Positions 11,371 to 28,572 are shown, counted from the first letter of the stretch. The stretch: DNA of 64,000 nucleotides from Capillidium heterosporum (GCA_016630905.1 WBMQ01000013.1:1240001-1304000), one strand, 5' to 3'. Program-made: numbers and translations. The notes: generated by a model from the letters alone, not told the origin.

Positions 11371-12014
11371 GCTTTAGTTTTGAGATGGGTTTCGTGACTT
11401 TATAAAGATTTTATTGTTATCTTGTTTTTTAATTTACAGATAATGAAGTTATTACAATTTAACGGTTTGCTATGGTTGATAAGAGAAGCTTATTCAAGTA
11501 ATACCTTTATTGGCAGAGGTAGTAGCTAAGCTTTGAATTCAATAAGCTATACATATTTAAGCTAACGTTACTAATCTCATATGCAAGACATAGTTGTACA
11601 GCTAGTTCAAACTTGACTACAAGCCAAACCCTTCACTACAAAAGGATTTAGCAAGTTGGATAGAAAATAAAAGTAGTTGAAGTTTCACTACCCATTCTCA
11701 CTTCATCAATACCCTATCGAAAGCTGTTTGAATGGATGGATTTCAGCTTGAACTAGTAGACGAATCAATTGCTATGAGACTGGTTTTAAATATCCAAAGT
11801 TGATTGGCGACAGTTCAAAATGTTGGATCAAATGCTCAGATAAATTACCTACTACGTAAACTTATAGCCAATAGATGTTGGCCTCTTTAAACTTGTCTCA
11901 TTTCCATGGGTTGAAACTGCTGCCCTTTCAATGTGGTCTACATCATCTGAACCAAAATACGAAATGTTTTAGACTGGCAAACTGCTTATACATGAATTAA
12001 AGTTTTGGGAAAAG
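11371..12014. other. intergenic between LYS9 and bZIP gene
   Basis: AT-rich spacer, nothing recognised apart from the downstream TATA box. Confidence 0.5.
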
Positions 12015-12023
12015 TATATAAAG
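12015..12023 (+). promoter_or_regulatory. TATA box of bZIP gene
   Basis: TATATAAAG 44 bp upstream of the ATG at 12067; supports that ATG as the start. Confidence 0.55.
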
Positions 12024-12066
12024 GTACATAGATACCAAATAGATTAAGTCAATATCCTTAAATTAA

Positions 12067-12952
12067 ATGGATCATCACTTTGAGCTTAACAACTCCATCC
12101 AAGCCAAGCCCCAAACCCATCCTCTTCAACCGGTACCCTTTTCAAGCTTTGAAACGATGAACAAGTCATGCAGGTTTTTACTTTGATATCTCTACCCCAG
12201 TAGTAGAAACCTCTCCTTGCTTCTTTAATAACCTCCACTACTTTGATGGATCTTCCAACTATACTTCGAGCTACAGAATGACACTACCAAGTATTCATAA
12301 CCCTGAATTACATATTTATGACCAGCTCAACAACTTGGATACTAATATTAGTGATAACTACCAACCACTTTCCATATTTACAGCAGATAAGGGTGCAAAT
12401 AATCGTAACTATAGTTCACTCGGTGCTAATATTAATGATGCTATTGTTAAAACCAATGTAAGCTCCCCGAAGGCTAATGTTAAGGTTGAAAAGGTGGAGC
12501 TGATTGAAGCCAAGAAAGAGGATCAATTACTCCAGCTTTACAAGACAAAGACCCGAAGCAAATCGTTGGACAGCTTAATTATGAGCGATCAATTGACGGT
12601 CAATGGACGAGGCAGAGGTAGGCGGAGCAGCATCCAAGGCTTGGATCCGGCTCAAAAGCATGAGGAGCGTAAAGCTAGGAACCGCTTCGCCGCTTTCAAG
12701 TGTAGGGAACGCAAACGCCAATTTTACGAGAATCACAATACCAACATGCGTAAATCGGAAAGTAGTTCCAACGAGTTGATGTTAAAGGTGGTGGAGTTAC
12801 AGCAAGAGGCTATCGCATTACACCACCTCTTAGAAACTTGTACCTGTAATGTAACACACTCGTGCATAATGCCTACCAAGCTTCCCGTCAATCCCAGCTT
12901 TGACGCCAACAATAAGAGCTACATGGAACTAAAGGAACAAATGGGTCTGTAA
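12067..12952 (+). CDS. ATF/CREB-type bZIP transcription factor
   Basis: The basic region 'RKARNRFAAFKCRERKRQ' shows the bZIP signature N-x2-A-x2-K-C-R, followed by a zipper with leucines in 'LMLKVVELQQEAIALHHLL' and the ETCTCNVTHS tail that resembles the post-zipper segment of ATF2/Atf1-type factors. The rest is Asn/Ser-rich. The bZIP frame is open from before its first ATG (12278) back to about 12160. The only ATG at the right distance from the TATA box (12067) opens a different frame that meets TGA at 12184; skipping its T (CTT TGA T) enters the bZIP frame and gives 294 residues. Alternatively an intron at 12174-12276 would also restore the frame. DNA-binding role is secure; the N-terminal structure is open. 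Confidence 0.82.
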
Positions 12953-13392
12953 AATTATTGCTTCGAATGTACCTATCCCTACATATGTGCTAAATGTTGA
13001 TGCATTAAATATTTGTGCTGCTATGTCTTTCTTTCTAAATTCAGTTACATTTAGTATATTTTTCAAATATAAATTAATTTAAATAATATCTCATAACTCA
13101 AAGTACAAACAATTAATATTTAACTAAATATAAACGAAAATAGAAAGTATCAATTGGAATAGGATAAATAGAATGTACCTATAGCACTTTTATAACGAAA
13201 CTAACCTTTAACTAGGAAACCTAACGGCATCAACATAAAAACTTTACCATACTCCATAATTTCACAAATTACTTGACATTAAAACGACCACCACTCTAAA
13301 CTTAAGGCACCAAAAACTACTTTTAAAACTTCAACTGAAACACCCTTCATCCCTCTCAAACCCAACGGCTGAGAAATTATACGGTTAAAGAG
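12953..13392. other. intergenic, convergent 3' flanks
   Basis: AT-rich spacer between two convergent genes; no element recognised. Confidence 0.5.
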
Positions 13393-14397
13393 CTAGTTGA
13401 CCTCAGTCCCCAGCTCCAAAATCTCCACTCCGTTGTCGATGAGTAGGCTGAGGGTTGGAAGTTTGGTGTTGACCATAGCTAATTGAAAGATGTACATAGA
13501 CTCGCGTTCCATAACCGACAATTTGGCCTCCCGCTCCAAACAACTCTGTACACACTTCAAACTACTTTCCAATAGATCTTCAAATACAGTTGCACTGACG
13601 TTTAAATTGCTTTTAAACTTGTGTAAAGTGAAGTAGATGGCATAGGCAACCTCCCTTACCCCTAGCACTTTGATAGGTAAATTGTACTCTTTAATTAGCT
13701 CGAGCACCTCCTTGACTATTACCTTCTTCTTAGCATTGGTATCCTCCAAAACTTTGAGGCAGTAGTTTAACGTGAATAGCCTATCGCCAACTTCTTGTAA
13801 AATGGTATCAAAGAGATGTTTTGTTATGCGGGTCGAAAGTTTAGGAGTTAGGACCAGGGTTTTGAATTGGACTAAAAGGAAGAGAGTGCGTTTCAAAACT
13901 ACGTTTTCGGGGAAAAAGGTTAAGCTAGCTTCCGAGTTGGTGCTGGAGGTAGTACGTATCGTGTTGACGGCCTTTACGAAACTACCACGTTCTTCTTTTG
14001 TAAGGCTGGGCGTGAAGCTGGAACGTAGGGGTGTGTTTGGGATTGATTGGTTGCCGTCTATGTGGTTTTTGTGATTAAGTTGGGGTTCGCCTCTAACTAG
14101 GCGTAAAGATTTGGACCTGGATAGCGACTTTATATTGCTTGGGATTGAGGAAGCTGAAGAATCATCTTTGCTAGAGTTACGCTTGTTAAATATGTCACTA
14201 AGTTTACCGAGCTTCATGTACCTGCTTCTTCTTTTTCCTATCTCTTCTCGGTTGGGGTTGCCTGCTTCACTGATAGTTGAGTTGAGTTGATTTCTTGAGT
14301 TCCTTTCTACTTCTAGTGTTTTAGTAAGGTCCTTGTTGAAATTTTTGTCTGGTTTGGGTGCTAGACCTTCGAATTTCCTTTTGAATCTGTTTTGCAT
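13393..14397 (-). CDS. protein of unknown function (334 aa)
   Basis: Single-exon gene, first in-frame ATG at 14397 (MQNRFKRKFEGL); the frame runs further upstream without an ATG. Residues 1-140 are basic and Ser-rich with 'KRRSRYMKLGKLSD' and 'SLSRSKSLRLVRG', looking disordered and phospho-site rich. Residues 150-334 are helical, with 'LKRTLFLLVQFKTLVLTP' and repeated Leu/Val heptad-like segments. No signal peptide, membrane span or motif I recognise. A TATTTATA-like sequence lies 50-60 bp upstream. Real gene by codon pattern and composition; function unknown. Confidence 0.65.
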   Translation of the reverse strand: MQNRFKRKFEGLAPKPDKNFNKDLTKTLEVERNSRNQLNSTISEAGNPNREEIGKRRSRYMKLGKLSDIFNKRNSSKDDSSASSIPSNIKSLSRSKSLRLVRGEPQLNHKNHIDGNQSIPNTPLRSSFTPSLTKEERGSFVKAVNTIRTTSSTNSEASLTFFPENVVLKRTLFLLVQFKTLVLTPKLSTRITKHLFDTILQEVGDRLFTLNYCLKVLEDTNAKKKVIVKEVLELIKEYNLPIKVLGVREVAYAIYFTLHKFKSNLNVSATVFEDLLESSLKCVQSCLEREAKLSVMERESMYIFQLAMVNTKLPTLSLLIDNGVEILELGTEVN

Positions 14398-15177
14398 TTG
14401 TATCCAATGATAGCCTACTATTATGACTTTAGGATGGTCTGATAGGATAGCTATAAATAGCAATCGGTTTCATCAAAGTTTACTAAATTAAATCGATGGG
14501 TTGAGTTATTGCACATCCAACGTCGAGAACTGAATTATCCGAATCCAATTTGTAGCCATTTTTGTATATATGTAAAAGTTGGGATATATACCTAACGCTA
14601 TGGCCTCCAATTTCATATCACTATATATACAAAGTACAGCTTTTATAGTCTTTTAAATTTGATCATATAGCAGCAAGTATAGCAGTATTTTATATCAACT
14701 AGTTTGTAAAGGAAAACTAACAATGCCACTTTCCTCTCAAAATAGCTCTCAATTCATATAATTTAAATGGTTACCCGGGATATTTATTTAGGAACAAAAG
14801 CAGCATGAATCAAAAACAAAGTACAAGAGGAAACGAAAAAGTATCTCAAAAGCTAAAGAAAAGGATTTGTTTAGAGTGTCTTGGTATCGTTCAACAATAT
14901 AACTGCTGTAAAATAGAATCCTTTCCTACCTCGAATTTCTTAAATGTACTGCTTTACAGCGGCGTAAAAGGTTGGATCCAAAAAAAAGCGACGCAGTTAA
15001 AGGTATCAACTAGGGGTTAAAATGTCGTAATATATATTGCTATATAGGTTATCGTTTCCGAGTGCGGTCCAAGTACTTAAGAATGAAGTATCACAACCAA
15101 CTGTAAGATATATATTTCTTAAGACAAACCTACCAAGACAGAAAAAGTAGAACAGTCGATAAAAGGAGATACAACGA
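14398..15177. other. mostly intergenic; one weak 71-codon ORF
   Basis: An ATG ORF at 14805-15020 (+) encodes a basic Cys-containing 71-residue sequence (MNQKQSTRGNEKV...) with no recognised domain; I do not call it a gene with confidence. Confidence 0.35.
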
Positions 15178-15474
15178 TTAATGACTACTTGAAATAAATA
15201 TATATATTCTAAGCATGAGTTTATTGATTAATTTCTGTTGCAACGTTGATGTTCTCTCCATATTTCCTTCAGTAGCTTCGTTTACTGATGTAAGGGAGTT
15301 TATGTTCTGTAGCTTAAAAATGATGAGGGCAACGATGACAAGGCAATAAACTACTGCTATAAGCATAACAAGTATCAAGAGGAGGAAGTTTAGGAGCTGC
15401 AATTGGGGGAGTTCACAGTTTAAATAGCAAGATCCATCCATCTTCCTATCGAAAATTCCTAATGCTACAATCAT
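15178..15474 (-). CDS. possible small membrane protein (98 aa)
   Basis: ATG at 15474 (MIVALGIFDRKMDG). A long hydrophobic stretch 'LLNFLLLILVMLIAVVYCLV' with following VALIIF forms one clear membrane span, preceded by a short hydrophobic start and two Cys. The C-terminal half is polar. No homology recognised and no neighbouring exon found; it may be one exon of a larger gene or a chance ORF. Confidence 0.35.
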   Translation of the reverse strand: MIVALGIFDRKMDGSCYLNCELPQLQLLNFLLLILVMLIAVVYCLVIVALIIFKLQNINSLTSVNEATEGNMERTSTLQQKLINKLMLRIYIFISSSH

Positions 15475-16199
15475 TAATATTGCATAGTACACAAACTATC
15501 GTATAATGAAACTGATAAAATAAGAAACAGTACCAAGGACCTGTTTCAATAGTAATACCTCCATTTAAGCCTAAACGCTTTGTCCTGTACGAACATTAGC
15601 TGAAGGTTAATGGCAATTATTGTATTCAAAAAGTAGTAGATAAACTGGCTTGAAAGTCAATAAAAGCCCAAGAAAATGCAGCTAGGTCCAGCTTCGACGT
15701 GGTGATAGTACAAAAAGATAACATGGTTAGTTGAATATACGAATGCTAACCTAGCCTAGAGATGTGATCTGATCCGATTTATCAAGCTTTGATTTTGAAT
15801 AGCTAAAAGTAGTTGGTATAGGTTGTATAAAGTATACTTTATATGATGAGCATCAAAATAAGCGGCACCATAGATAAAACAAGACTGATGTATGCTAAAG
15901 ATCGAATAAAAACTTGAATAATCTTCTCTAGATTTCTAGATGAGGATACTCCCAACATCTTTATAGGTTGTAAATTGACTTTTAAATTGAAATGTATGCC
16001 AAATATTTATAGTATATAAGAAAAAGAGTTTTGAAAAGTTGATCAAATACATTTTCAAGAACTATTAGCCTTTAGCTAAGAAAAGCATTGCTTTGAATAG
16101 TTAAAGCATTTGTCTTTATCTGGAATACTATATATCTAGATTAACTGATGTTGCTATAAGCTTTACTTTATATAATATGAATACTAATTTCAATGAAAA
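15475..16199. other. intergenic
   Basis: AT-rich, no recognised feature; composition slides gradually into the AT island that follows. Confidence 0.5.
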
Positions 16200-17500
16200 G
16201 TTCTAATATGAAAATTTTACAAATCTATAGATGATAGTATATACTTTAATTTTATAGTTAATTAATTTAAAAAGTCAGTAATTTCTGATTTATTAAAGTA
16301 TATTAATAAGGTAATGTATTTTTTTAAACTTATAATAAGAGATATTAAGCTTATAAATTTTACTTTTTAAAAGAACTTATATAAGAAATATTAAACTTTT
16401 TATAAGTATAATAAGATTTAACTATTACTAGTCTATATATTATATATTATTAGAAATTTAAATAAAACTAAACTAATTAGGTATGGTTATTTATAAACTT
16501 AATACAAGTATATATTAAGTATATATAGGTTTTATAATCTTAACTGCCAAGTATTTAAAGTATTAAATTTAAATAAAAGCCTTAAGTTTACTTTATTTAA
16601 GGCTTTTTGAAAAGTCTTTAAAGCTTTAAAAAAGGTAGAAAATTAAAAAAGCTTAATATATAATTAATCTAAAAATTATTTTAAATAAACCAAATTTTAA
16701 AATTAGGTATAATAGATAAAATAATCTTAATTATTATAATTTTTAGTATAAAGTTATTAATTTATTTCTTTATATCATTATTATATTATATTTTATATTT
16801 CTGGTTTTTTACTTTTTATTTATAGCTATTTTTAGTTAGAAATTTATTCTATTTATTAAATATTAGCTAGTCACTCTTACTAAATATTTAGCTAAAACTT
16901 TTAATTAATAAAATTTAACTAAACTTGGTAAATTCTTTAGTATAAAATATATTATATATTATATTATAAGTTAGCTAATATAAATATAGTTAAATTCTTT
17001 ATAACTAATAAAAATACTTAAAACTCTTAATCTTATAAAACTACTAGCTAAGAATCTTTAAATATTTAATTAAACTAATCTAACTTAATATATAATTTTT
17101 AAATCTTAAAGATCTAAAAATATCAAATATTAAAATCCTAAGAAAAATATTTTTTCCTATACTAAAGCTTTGATATATATATTATAACCTAAAAGATAGT
17201 CATAACTTAGCAATCTATAAGTAGATTCTTTTCTAATAAAGAGGTAGATATATGCTTTAATTATAGTAGTCTGCTATTAAAGTTAGGATCTAATAATTTA
17301 TACTTAAAAGATAATTAATCCTAAATAAGATTAAGTAAATTAGTAGTTAGTTAATATAATATAAATAGAATATATAATGGTTTAAAGTGAATTGTTAATA
17401 AAAGATAAAATACTTAACCCAAAATATTTTGTTAAGGTATAGCATAAATACAAGCTATCTATAAAAAATAATCTAATATTTAGTATATGACTTAGCTAAA
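16200..17500. repeat. extreme AT-rich island 1, RIP-like
   Basis: Around 1.3 kb with very little G or C. CpG is essentially absent, and the remaining C is mostly followed by T, not A, while TpA is very abundant. That is the dinucleotide outcome expected from repeat-induced C-to-T mutation at CpA. No ORF survives. It may be a heavily mutated transposon copy; the original family cannot be read. Some short strings, such as TTTTACTTTTTATTTATA, are shared with island 3. Confidence 0.55.
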
Positions 17501-18759
17501 GAGCTAAGTTGACATAGGATATTATTGAAAACTGCTTATATAGTCCATCCTAAAAGTTGTATTCAATCGTACCAAATAAACTGTATCATAATTGGTTAGT
17601 TTGACTACTATATAGTGCATTTAATTTGAAACTAAGAATGCGTTTTCTGGATTAGGCTCTATTCACCTATCTACAAACATACTAGAATTTTCATACAGAG
17701 TAAATATTATCATGAGAATTATATTTTCAACTAGGAAACTCGGCTAAGCTCAGTATACCTGTCCATCAAATTTGGTATGGGATTTCAACTTATAAAAGCT
17801 TTGAGTATAAATCATATACAAAATTTCCACCCAGTCCATTTTTATTTTTTTGGAATTAGGATGGCATTTCTAACTGTATAAGTATTTTAATTAACCTACT
17901 TGTATAGGTTCCCCAGAAAATTTTGAAAGTCTAGAAGCTTTGTGTAGAGGATTGGATATGGTGTGCAAATCCCCTACACTATTGAAGAAAATAGATATAT
18001 TTACAAAAGCCAACATGATATACAGAGATGTAGATTTTCGGTAGTTCTTTGATAGAATACAAAATACTATAACAAGTATCCAGAAATATATAAATTACTA
18101 TTATATTGGGTTTAGAATATTCATAGCACTTGATGAGTATAAATAGACCGATATTTAAAAGCTCAACATCCTTATCTCTTCTCATGGCTACTACTGTAAA
18201 TCGGATCGTCGATACAAATTTAGAAAGCTAGGCCACGTTGTTAAAACTCCCACCAGTTGTCAATAAGGTTAGTCATTTGCCACACCATATGCCAAAAGGA
18301 CACTTCTTATACTAAAGACTACTATCCTAGTTAGTTGTTTCCAATTAGAAGTGGTCAGTTATGAGAATAGTCTTTAAAGAGTTGAACTTTTTGCAAACTC
18401 CCATACTCCACAATTGCATCTCAAATCAAGTAAAGTTTGCTTTAGGGGGATGTGAAAAGTGGAGATGGCGGATTCTTTACTTCAATAGCAACCAACAGCA
18501 GGTTAAGAATTCTCACATTGTAATGCATTGATTCGTGTTGGTATTTTAACAGGCATCCCTTGTATTGTTAACTCAATCTTCAAAAGAATGTTAAAGATAC
18601 GAGGGGTGATGGTGACGCTATATATATAAGTCAAAAGTACACATTTATATATACAAACAAAACTGCTACTACGAGCGCCAGTGTTACCCATAGAACTTTA
18701 GACACCGTTTATATCAAACTAATCCTCCAACCCTAGAACAACTTAACTAACGATAAAAA
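17501..18759. other. intergenic upstream of ABC transporter
   Basis: AT-rich; a TATATATAAG string near 18619 is about 140 bp before the ABC start. Nothing else recognised. Confidence 0.5.
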
Positions 18760-22844
<4,085 letters not shown>

Positions 22845-23436
22845 GTGATTTAAGGTTCAAACTGCTTTAGCTATACTGTTTATTGGTATATGTAATTAAA
22901 ATAATGTATTTATTTCTATAAACGTTTATTGTATTAAGTTAACGTATTTGCTGCTAATTGAGCTGGCTAAAAATAATAAAGGTGTACCATCTAGATAAGC
23001 CCAAATTTTAAGATAAAAATGAAAACTTTGATACCTGGTGGTCGTAAATTTGACTCAACAACGTTTAGTTGAAGCAGCAGGAGCCTTGTACTGTTAGGTG
23101 TATATATAACGTATTGACTCAACATCATTTATATTCGTCGAAAAGCCACTTAAAAGTTGCTGGTAAAATTTTAAGGGTAGATGGAAATTAAAATATCGAC
23201 AATAATAAAATGTATCTAAAAAGTTTAATACCTGTATATATCTCTTTGCCCCATCTTTAAACTACCGACTCCTTTGTTCACTCCATAAGTTAAAGATATT
23301 CAATACCTACCATAAAATAGAACCTTACAAATTGAAATCCCCTCATTACCTGGTTGAAATTGAAGCCAAGCCAGCGATCCTTCAAAAGAGGTGATATAAC
23401 GAGCACAATTATACTTTTATTACATAAGCTTACCAG
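22845..23436. other. intergenic between convergent genes
   Basis: AT-rich, no element recognised. A spliced extension of the minus-strand gene to about 23346 is possible. Confidence 0.45.
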
Positions 23437-26400
23437 TTAAATCCGTAAACTTTTGAGGTGTTGGTCACTGATATACTTACCACGATAAAAGACCTCCTCC
23501 ATCTTGGACCAGAACCCCTGCTTGAGCAGGGTGGCGTCGTTTGAAGAGAACTGCTTGTCGGGGAAGGTTTTCTTGATGTTGGAGCGCTATTTGAAAATTT
23601 AGTTTCGTTAGGAAAAAATAGAAAGCTTTACCAAGGCCTTTTCCATCTCCGGTATGGCGTAGAAGACCGACCCTAGTTTATCAAAAAGTTAGGAGATGTG
23701 TAATTTTCCTAAAAATGTTTACGGCGTAGATACTCAATCAACTTGCTATTATAGATGTAGGGTAAAAAGACCTTGTCGTCGTAGTAGTGGTCCTTGTTGG
23801 GGAAGGTCTTGATATAGGCTTGGTAATCGACCTCTGGCTTGAACTGCAGAAGGTTGGCTATGATGAGGTAGGCTAAAATTCAAAGCTTAATTAGATGTAG
23901 TTGGCTTGGGTCAGTTACCTCCCATGGTTTGCAGACAGCTTAACAGCAGGATAAACAGATTGGGATTATCCAAAACTCGAACAACGTTGAGGTTGGCGAA
24001 CTTTTGCGTGCTTAGGCTAACTAGTTCGACAAAGTGGCTAGCGCATAAAGTTAGACTTGGATGCAAATTAGACATACCTAATGGCAAGAGTATGTTCGTT
24101 AGCTAGCATGGCAGCTTGGAAGCGGCCTAGTGCGTTAGTTTTTAGTTCGGCAACCTGAGGGGAAGCATCGCCTAGCATGGCGGCTTGAGAACGGCTGGAA
24201 GCGTTAGTGGACAGCATCGAATTTCGCTGAAAGGCGAGGTCTGCCAGCGGCACCAAAAACTTTCGCAGCGTATTCATCCCACTCTCAGTGGTTAAGATCG
24301 GGGTGTCGGCCAGAGTCTGACGAAGGGTCCGAGTTCTATTGGGGTTTAATTCTGCAAATTAAAGTTCAAAGACTTACCGGTTCAGGATGGTGGTATCGGT
24401 TGTCTCGAACGACGGATGCATGATCAGCGCCATGTAGCCAAATGGCTCCAAGTTAAACTGAATTATTAGTTATATTTTCAAGGTGGCGTTACTTGGTTCA
24501 ACATCGGGTTGTCTAAAACTATGTAGGTGAAGACGGTGGCAGTCAAAGCGTACAGGTAAGTATAGGACTCGGTAGCAACTAGAACCTGGATGAGTTCTCC
24601 CTAAACTATATTTAGCGCGCTATGCGATTCAAAGCTTACCATCGCTTCGCTTGCTTCAGGGTAATTCTCGATGCTCTTCAAAAAATCTTTGCAGGATTGC
24701 CGAACCATAATAAGAGCACCTTCATTCGTTTTGGAAATATGGATCGGGCTGGAAAATCCTACGTCATCGTAAAGTTAATACATGAACGTGCAAATAGACA
24801 GCTACGTTGACTTGAAACATCAGGACCAAAGAATTTTAGGACAGAGTTGTACCACGTCGCAAAGCTGGAATAAAAGGTCACCAAGGCTTTAGAGTAATGT
24901 GAGTAAAAGCTTAATTAAATTTCAAAACCAATATGTAACTTACCCTCCTCACAAATGTTGCTGTATGAGTTGATAATTTTGCCCGAGGGATCCATCATCT
25001 TCTTTTGGATCAGAAATTTCAATATGGTGCACTTGAAGCTGAGGGTTAGCAATCATTCCTTTACAACCTTACGAAATCCGAACGGCTGGGTTTGATTGCA
25101 GTATCGATGTTGACAAGCCCTTTGAACCCGATGTTGTCAAAGTACAGTTCCTTGCGCAAATAGGTAGGAGTAGTAAAGTGATTCTCAATCGTACTGTAGG
25201 TGAAGTTTTGTGCAGCTGGTTGAGCTAAAATTTAAGTTTAAGCATAGGTATATAATTGTCTAAATACCAATCGAATCCAGCTTTTCTTCACTAGCATAGG
25301 GTTTGGTACCCAGCATTTTATTGGACAAATTTATGGCCTCCTCGTATTTTCCCTGATCGCAGGAATATAAATAAATGTCAAGTTAAAAATACCAGCTTAC
25401 TGAGCGATAGGCCAAGGCACTCTGATAGTGTAAGGATTTTTTAAACAGATCCTGATCCTCTTCCTAATAACGGTTAGAGTCGATATAGCATATTTAGATA
25501 TTACATCAACAACTAGAATGTCTTTTAGAAACTCGACTTGCTGATCCCTGAAACAGGCCTAATAATAGAGTGCTCAACAACAGTATATAAAATAGAACTA
25601 CCGAAAGCTTGTCGTTGTGTTCGATATAGGCTTTAAAATTATTTTTACGACTTTCTTCATCCTTTAAATGATTAAAAATACAGCTCCAATAAACTTACGA
25701 TAGCGATGTCCCCTGGTAAACGAAAAGTTAATAATTCAACGATATGAAATCTAAATTTACTTCTAGCAGGGAAGATCCGGATGGCAAATTCTTTGATCAC
25801 CTCATCGTACACGATTTGAGAATGTTCGGTGCTATAATCTAATCAGAAGGATGGTTAGCCAAGTAGAATCATATATAACCTACCTTTTATGCGATAGGGG
25901 ATGAAATTTCTTAGAAATTCTTCGACTTCGGCTGAATACTCCTTGATTAAGTTTTTGAGGTAGTAAACTACCTCTTCTAGGATTCCATTGACTTTATCTT
26001 TGGCATCTAAATTTGAGTTATAAGATACCAGCTTCAATTCCAATTATAAAATTTAAAAAGATTACCTAGTGTTGAGCTTAGCCTTCCTTGATAAAGGAAC
26101 CAGTTCATAAAGTATAGGGTAGCGATTGACTCCAAATCAATGGAAAGTAAATCACGACAGATCGGCTTCACATGTAAAGGGGAGAATGGCTCCTTATCCA
26201 ACAGATCTTTGCACGATTTACCAAGTTCAATTAAATCATTTAAATTGGACGGTTTGGTGTTGTGTTGCGATTTCAAATGTATGGCTCCTAATGTCAAGCT
26301 CAGTGGATTGTGTTAAAATAAATTACCTTCAATGAGATCGAATTTTATGGGGCAAGTAGCAAATCTGGTGGCTACCGAATACACGAATTTGATCCGAAGC

Positions 26401-27512
26401 CAGTCGATGGGTCTAGAGTTGTACCGTAAACAAAGTTTTCAATTGATAAAAGTTACGCCTCCTTCAGTTCATCTTCGTATTTCAAAAGGCAAGTACATAT
26501 CATGTTGGGGTCGGGGAACTCGCCGTTAACGTAGGCAAATTGAACCATATCGAAGCACAGAGGCACCAATCCTAACTCTGGCTTGCCAAGTCGACTACCA
26601 TTGGGAACTTGTTGCAGCGGCAGTAATTTTGTAAGATTGGTGTAGTGTTCCATGCAGTTTCCACCTTGGAAATTCATAGGAGGTGGCGGCACTAAATCCT
26701 TTACTTCTTTATCGATTCGTGTTATCGCTACCGGTTCGGGAACGTAGCTGACCCTGGGATTTCGATAGTTGATACGGAGTGCCCAACGCCTATAGAGCGC
26801 TTCCGGTAGATCGTAGGTAGGTCTTCGGCTGAACATAGGGGTATTTGTCGATGATGACTCTGAATCTGTGGCGCCAGTAATATCGCTCCAGGTGCTTGCA
26901 CTACTTGGTCAGTGTTATATTTTTTAGTAAATTACTTGGAAAGGGTAATTGCTGCACTCAGGATCAGATGTTGGTACTCGTAGTTGATGACTCTTTCAAT
27001 ATCGTCCAAGCTGAAATTCGCTTCATCAATCAACTGTTATACAAATGTAAGTAATGAAGTATAAAAAGCTATTTACTTTTATTGCCATTTTAATAATGCA
27101 TTGTTGGCGGGCATTTAACTTGTAGATCGATAGGAAAATGGGTAGGCCTGTCTTTTTGTCATATACCTCTGGGTTAACTTGGATGTAACCTAATATCCTT
27201 CTAGTAATAAAGTTGGTTAGCCACCGGTTGGCCAGCAGTCTCTTTGAAGCAACTGTTGTCAAACTTGTCAGCTAAATAAAAATAAAATGCTATAAGTACT
27301 GGCTCTAGATTAGAATTATTGAAAATGAAATAAACATTTGATTATCAAGGTTATAGGTTGGAAAGGGTAAAAACATTAGTATTCGGTATAAAATGAAAGA
27401 TTAAAGCACTATTAAATTTATAAACATAAAGCGAAATGTAATCTCAAGTTACCTCTTTATCAACTCTGGTAACATCTAGTAAATACTCGACAAAGTTGGG
27501 TTCTTGAGACAT
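23437..27512 (-). CDS. large multi-exon gene, function not recognised (about 18 or more exons)
   Basis: Starts MSQEPNFVEYLLDVTRVDKE at 27512 and can be followed through many exons by consistent splicing. Introns are mostly 35-55 nt (for example 24904-24959, 25039-25072, 26042-26098), with one of 181 nt at 27272-27452. It ends HLKSLRI at 23437. The product exceeds 900 residues, is helical and hydrophilic with Leu-rich segments ('DLEEVVYYLKNLIKEYSAE' type, 'FLVPLADLAFQRN', 'NLFILLLSCLQTM'), and has no signal peptide, membrane span or nucleotide-binding motif, suggesting a helical-repeat scaffold. The junction at 25039 leaves two open frames; one needs a one-base shift. I could not match it to a family; exon borders are approximate. 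Confidence 0.55.
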
Positions 27513-28565
27513 TTTGCCTTTAGGTCGTATAGTATATTGGCGATTGTAGCTTCGTTATATCAACTCTTGCTGTATTTGGTTGTAAGGCGGACAACAATTC
27601 AAACTCGATACCTGTTTTAAGTTAGTTTAGAAAGCTTATTGAGAAACTCAAGGAACATAGCTCATCTATTGGTTAAAATTAATCAATGAAACTATTTAAT
27701 AGTAGTTTCTATTTTAGTCTTGACATTTACTGATATTCAAAGGATTGCAAAGAATGTCGGCCTTATCAAGCCATAAAGTCAACAGTATAGCCTTATTTAC
27801 ATAAACCAAAACCATTATACTGCTTTAATATACCTAAGTATATACTGCAAGGCTATACTTAGCATATAGTTGACTTTTATATTTGATTTAAGCTTAAAGT
27901 ATGCGATTTTACAACCTCAAAATCCAAAAACTAAGATCCCATAGATAGCTTTGATATATTTCGAACAAGAAACAACAATAGAGTTTAACTTATATAAAGT
28001 TTCATCGATTTATAGCTATAAAATATCATTTGCCTTGATTCTTATCAAAATTTAAAAGATAGTACACTTCAGTAAGCTTTAGGTAGACTCAAAAAACTAT
28101 ATTATAGATCATTAATTTATAGCCATCCTAAATGTCGTTATAGGAGAGGTCAAGAGATGTATAGTCGCTAGAACCTGAAGATTTGGTTAACTTAACTAGG
28201 CCATACAGCTTCGATGTAGTATAAGGTTTAGATCGGTAAATCGCCACTATAAACTTTTTAAAGGCATGGATACATAATGAGATTATGATGTTAAGCCTTT
28301 ATCGAAACTATTTTATATATGAAGTGTATATTGATAAAGTATACACTACTTGAAAATTGTAATAATGAAGGCTTATGTAACGTTAACAAGCTTACTAAAA
28401 ACAAACATCTACAAAAATAGAAACCAAACCAATAACTTTTATAAAATAAACTTCTATATCATTTAAATAAGCTCCAAATTTACAAAATCTACAATACATC
28501 CTTAAACTTATATATAACTATTTCCCATTAATAAAAAAGCAAAGCCAATATAATTGAAAACAAAC
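27513..28565. other. intergenic
   Basis: AT-rich spacer between divergent genes; nothing recognised. Confidence 0.5.
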
Positions 28566-28572
28566 TATAAAT
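28566..28572 (+). promoter_or_regulatory. TATA box of Gly/Trp-rich secreted peptide gene
   Basis: TATAAAT 38-44 bp before the ATG at 28610. Confidence 0.45.

Noticed and set aside
24300-24380. Apparent T-purine frame change at CAA TAG A in the large minus-strand gene
   Set aside because: A 42-nt intron ending at that TAG, typical in length for this genome, restores the frame, so no frameshift is needed. It shows that introns must be excluded before counting such sites.
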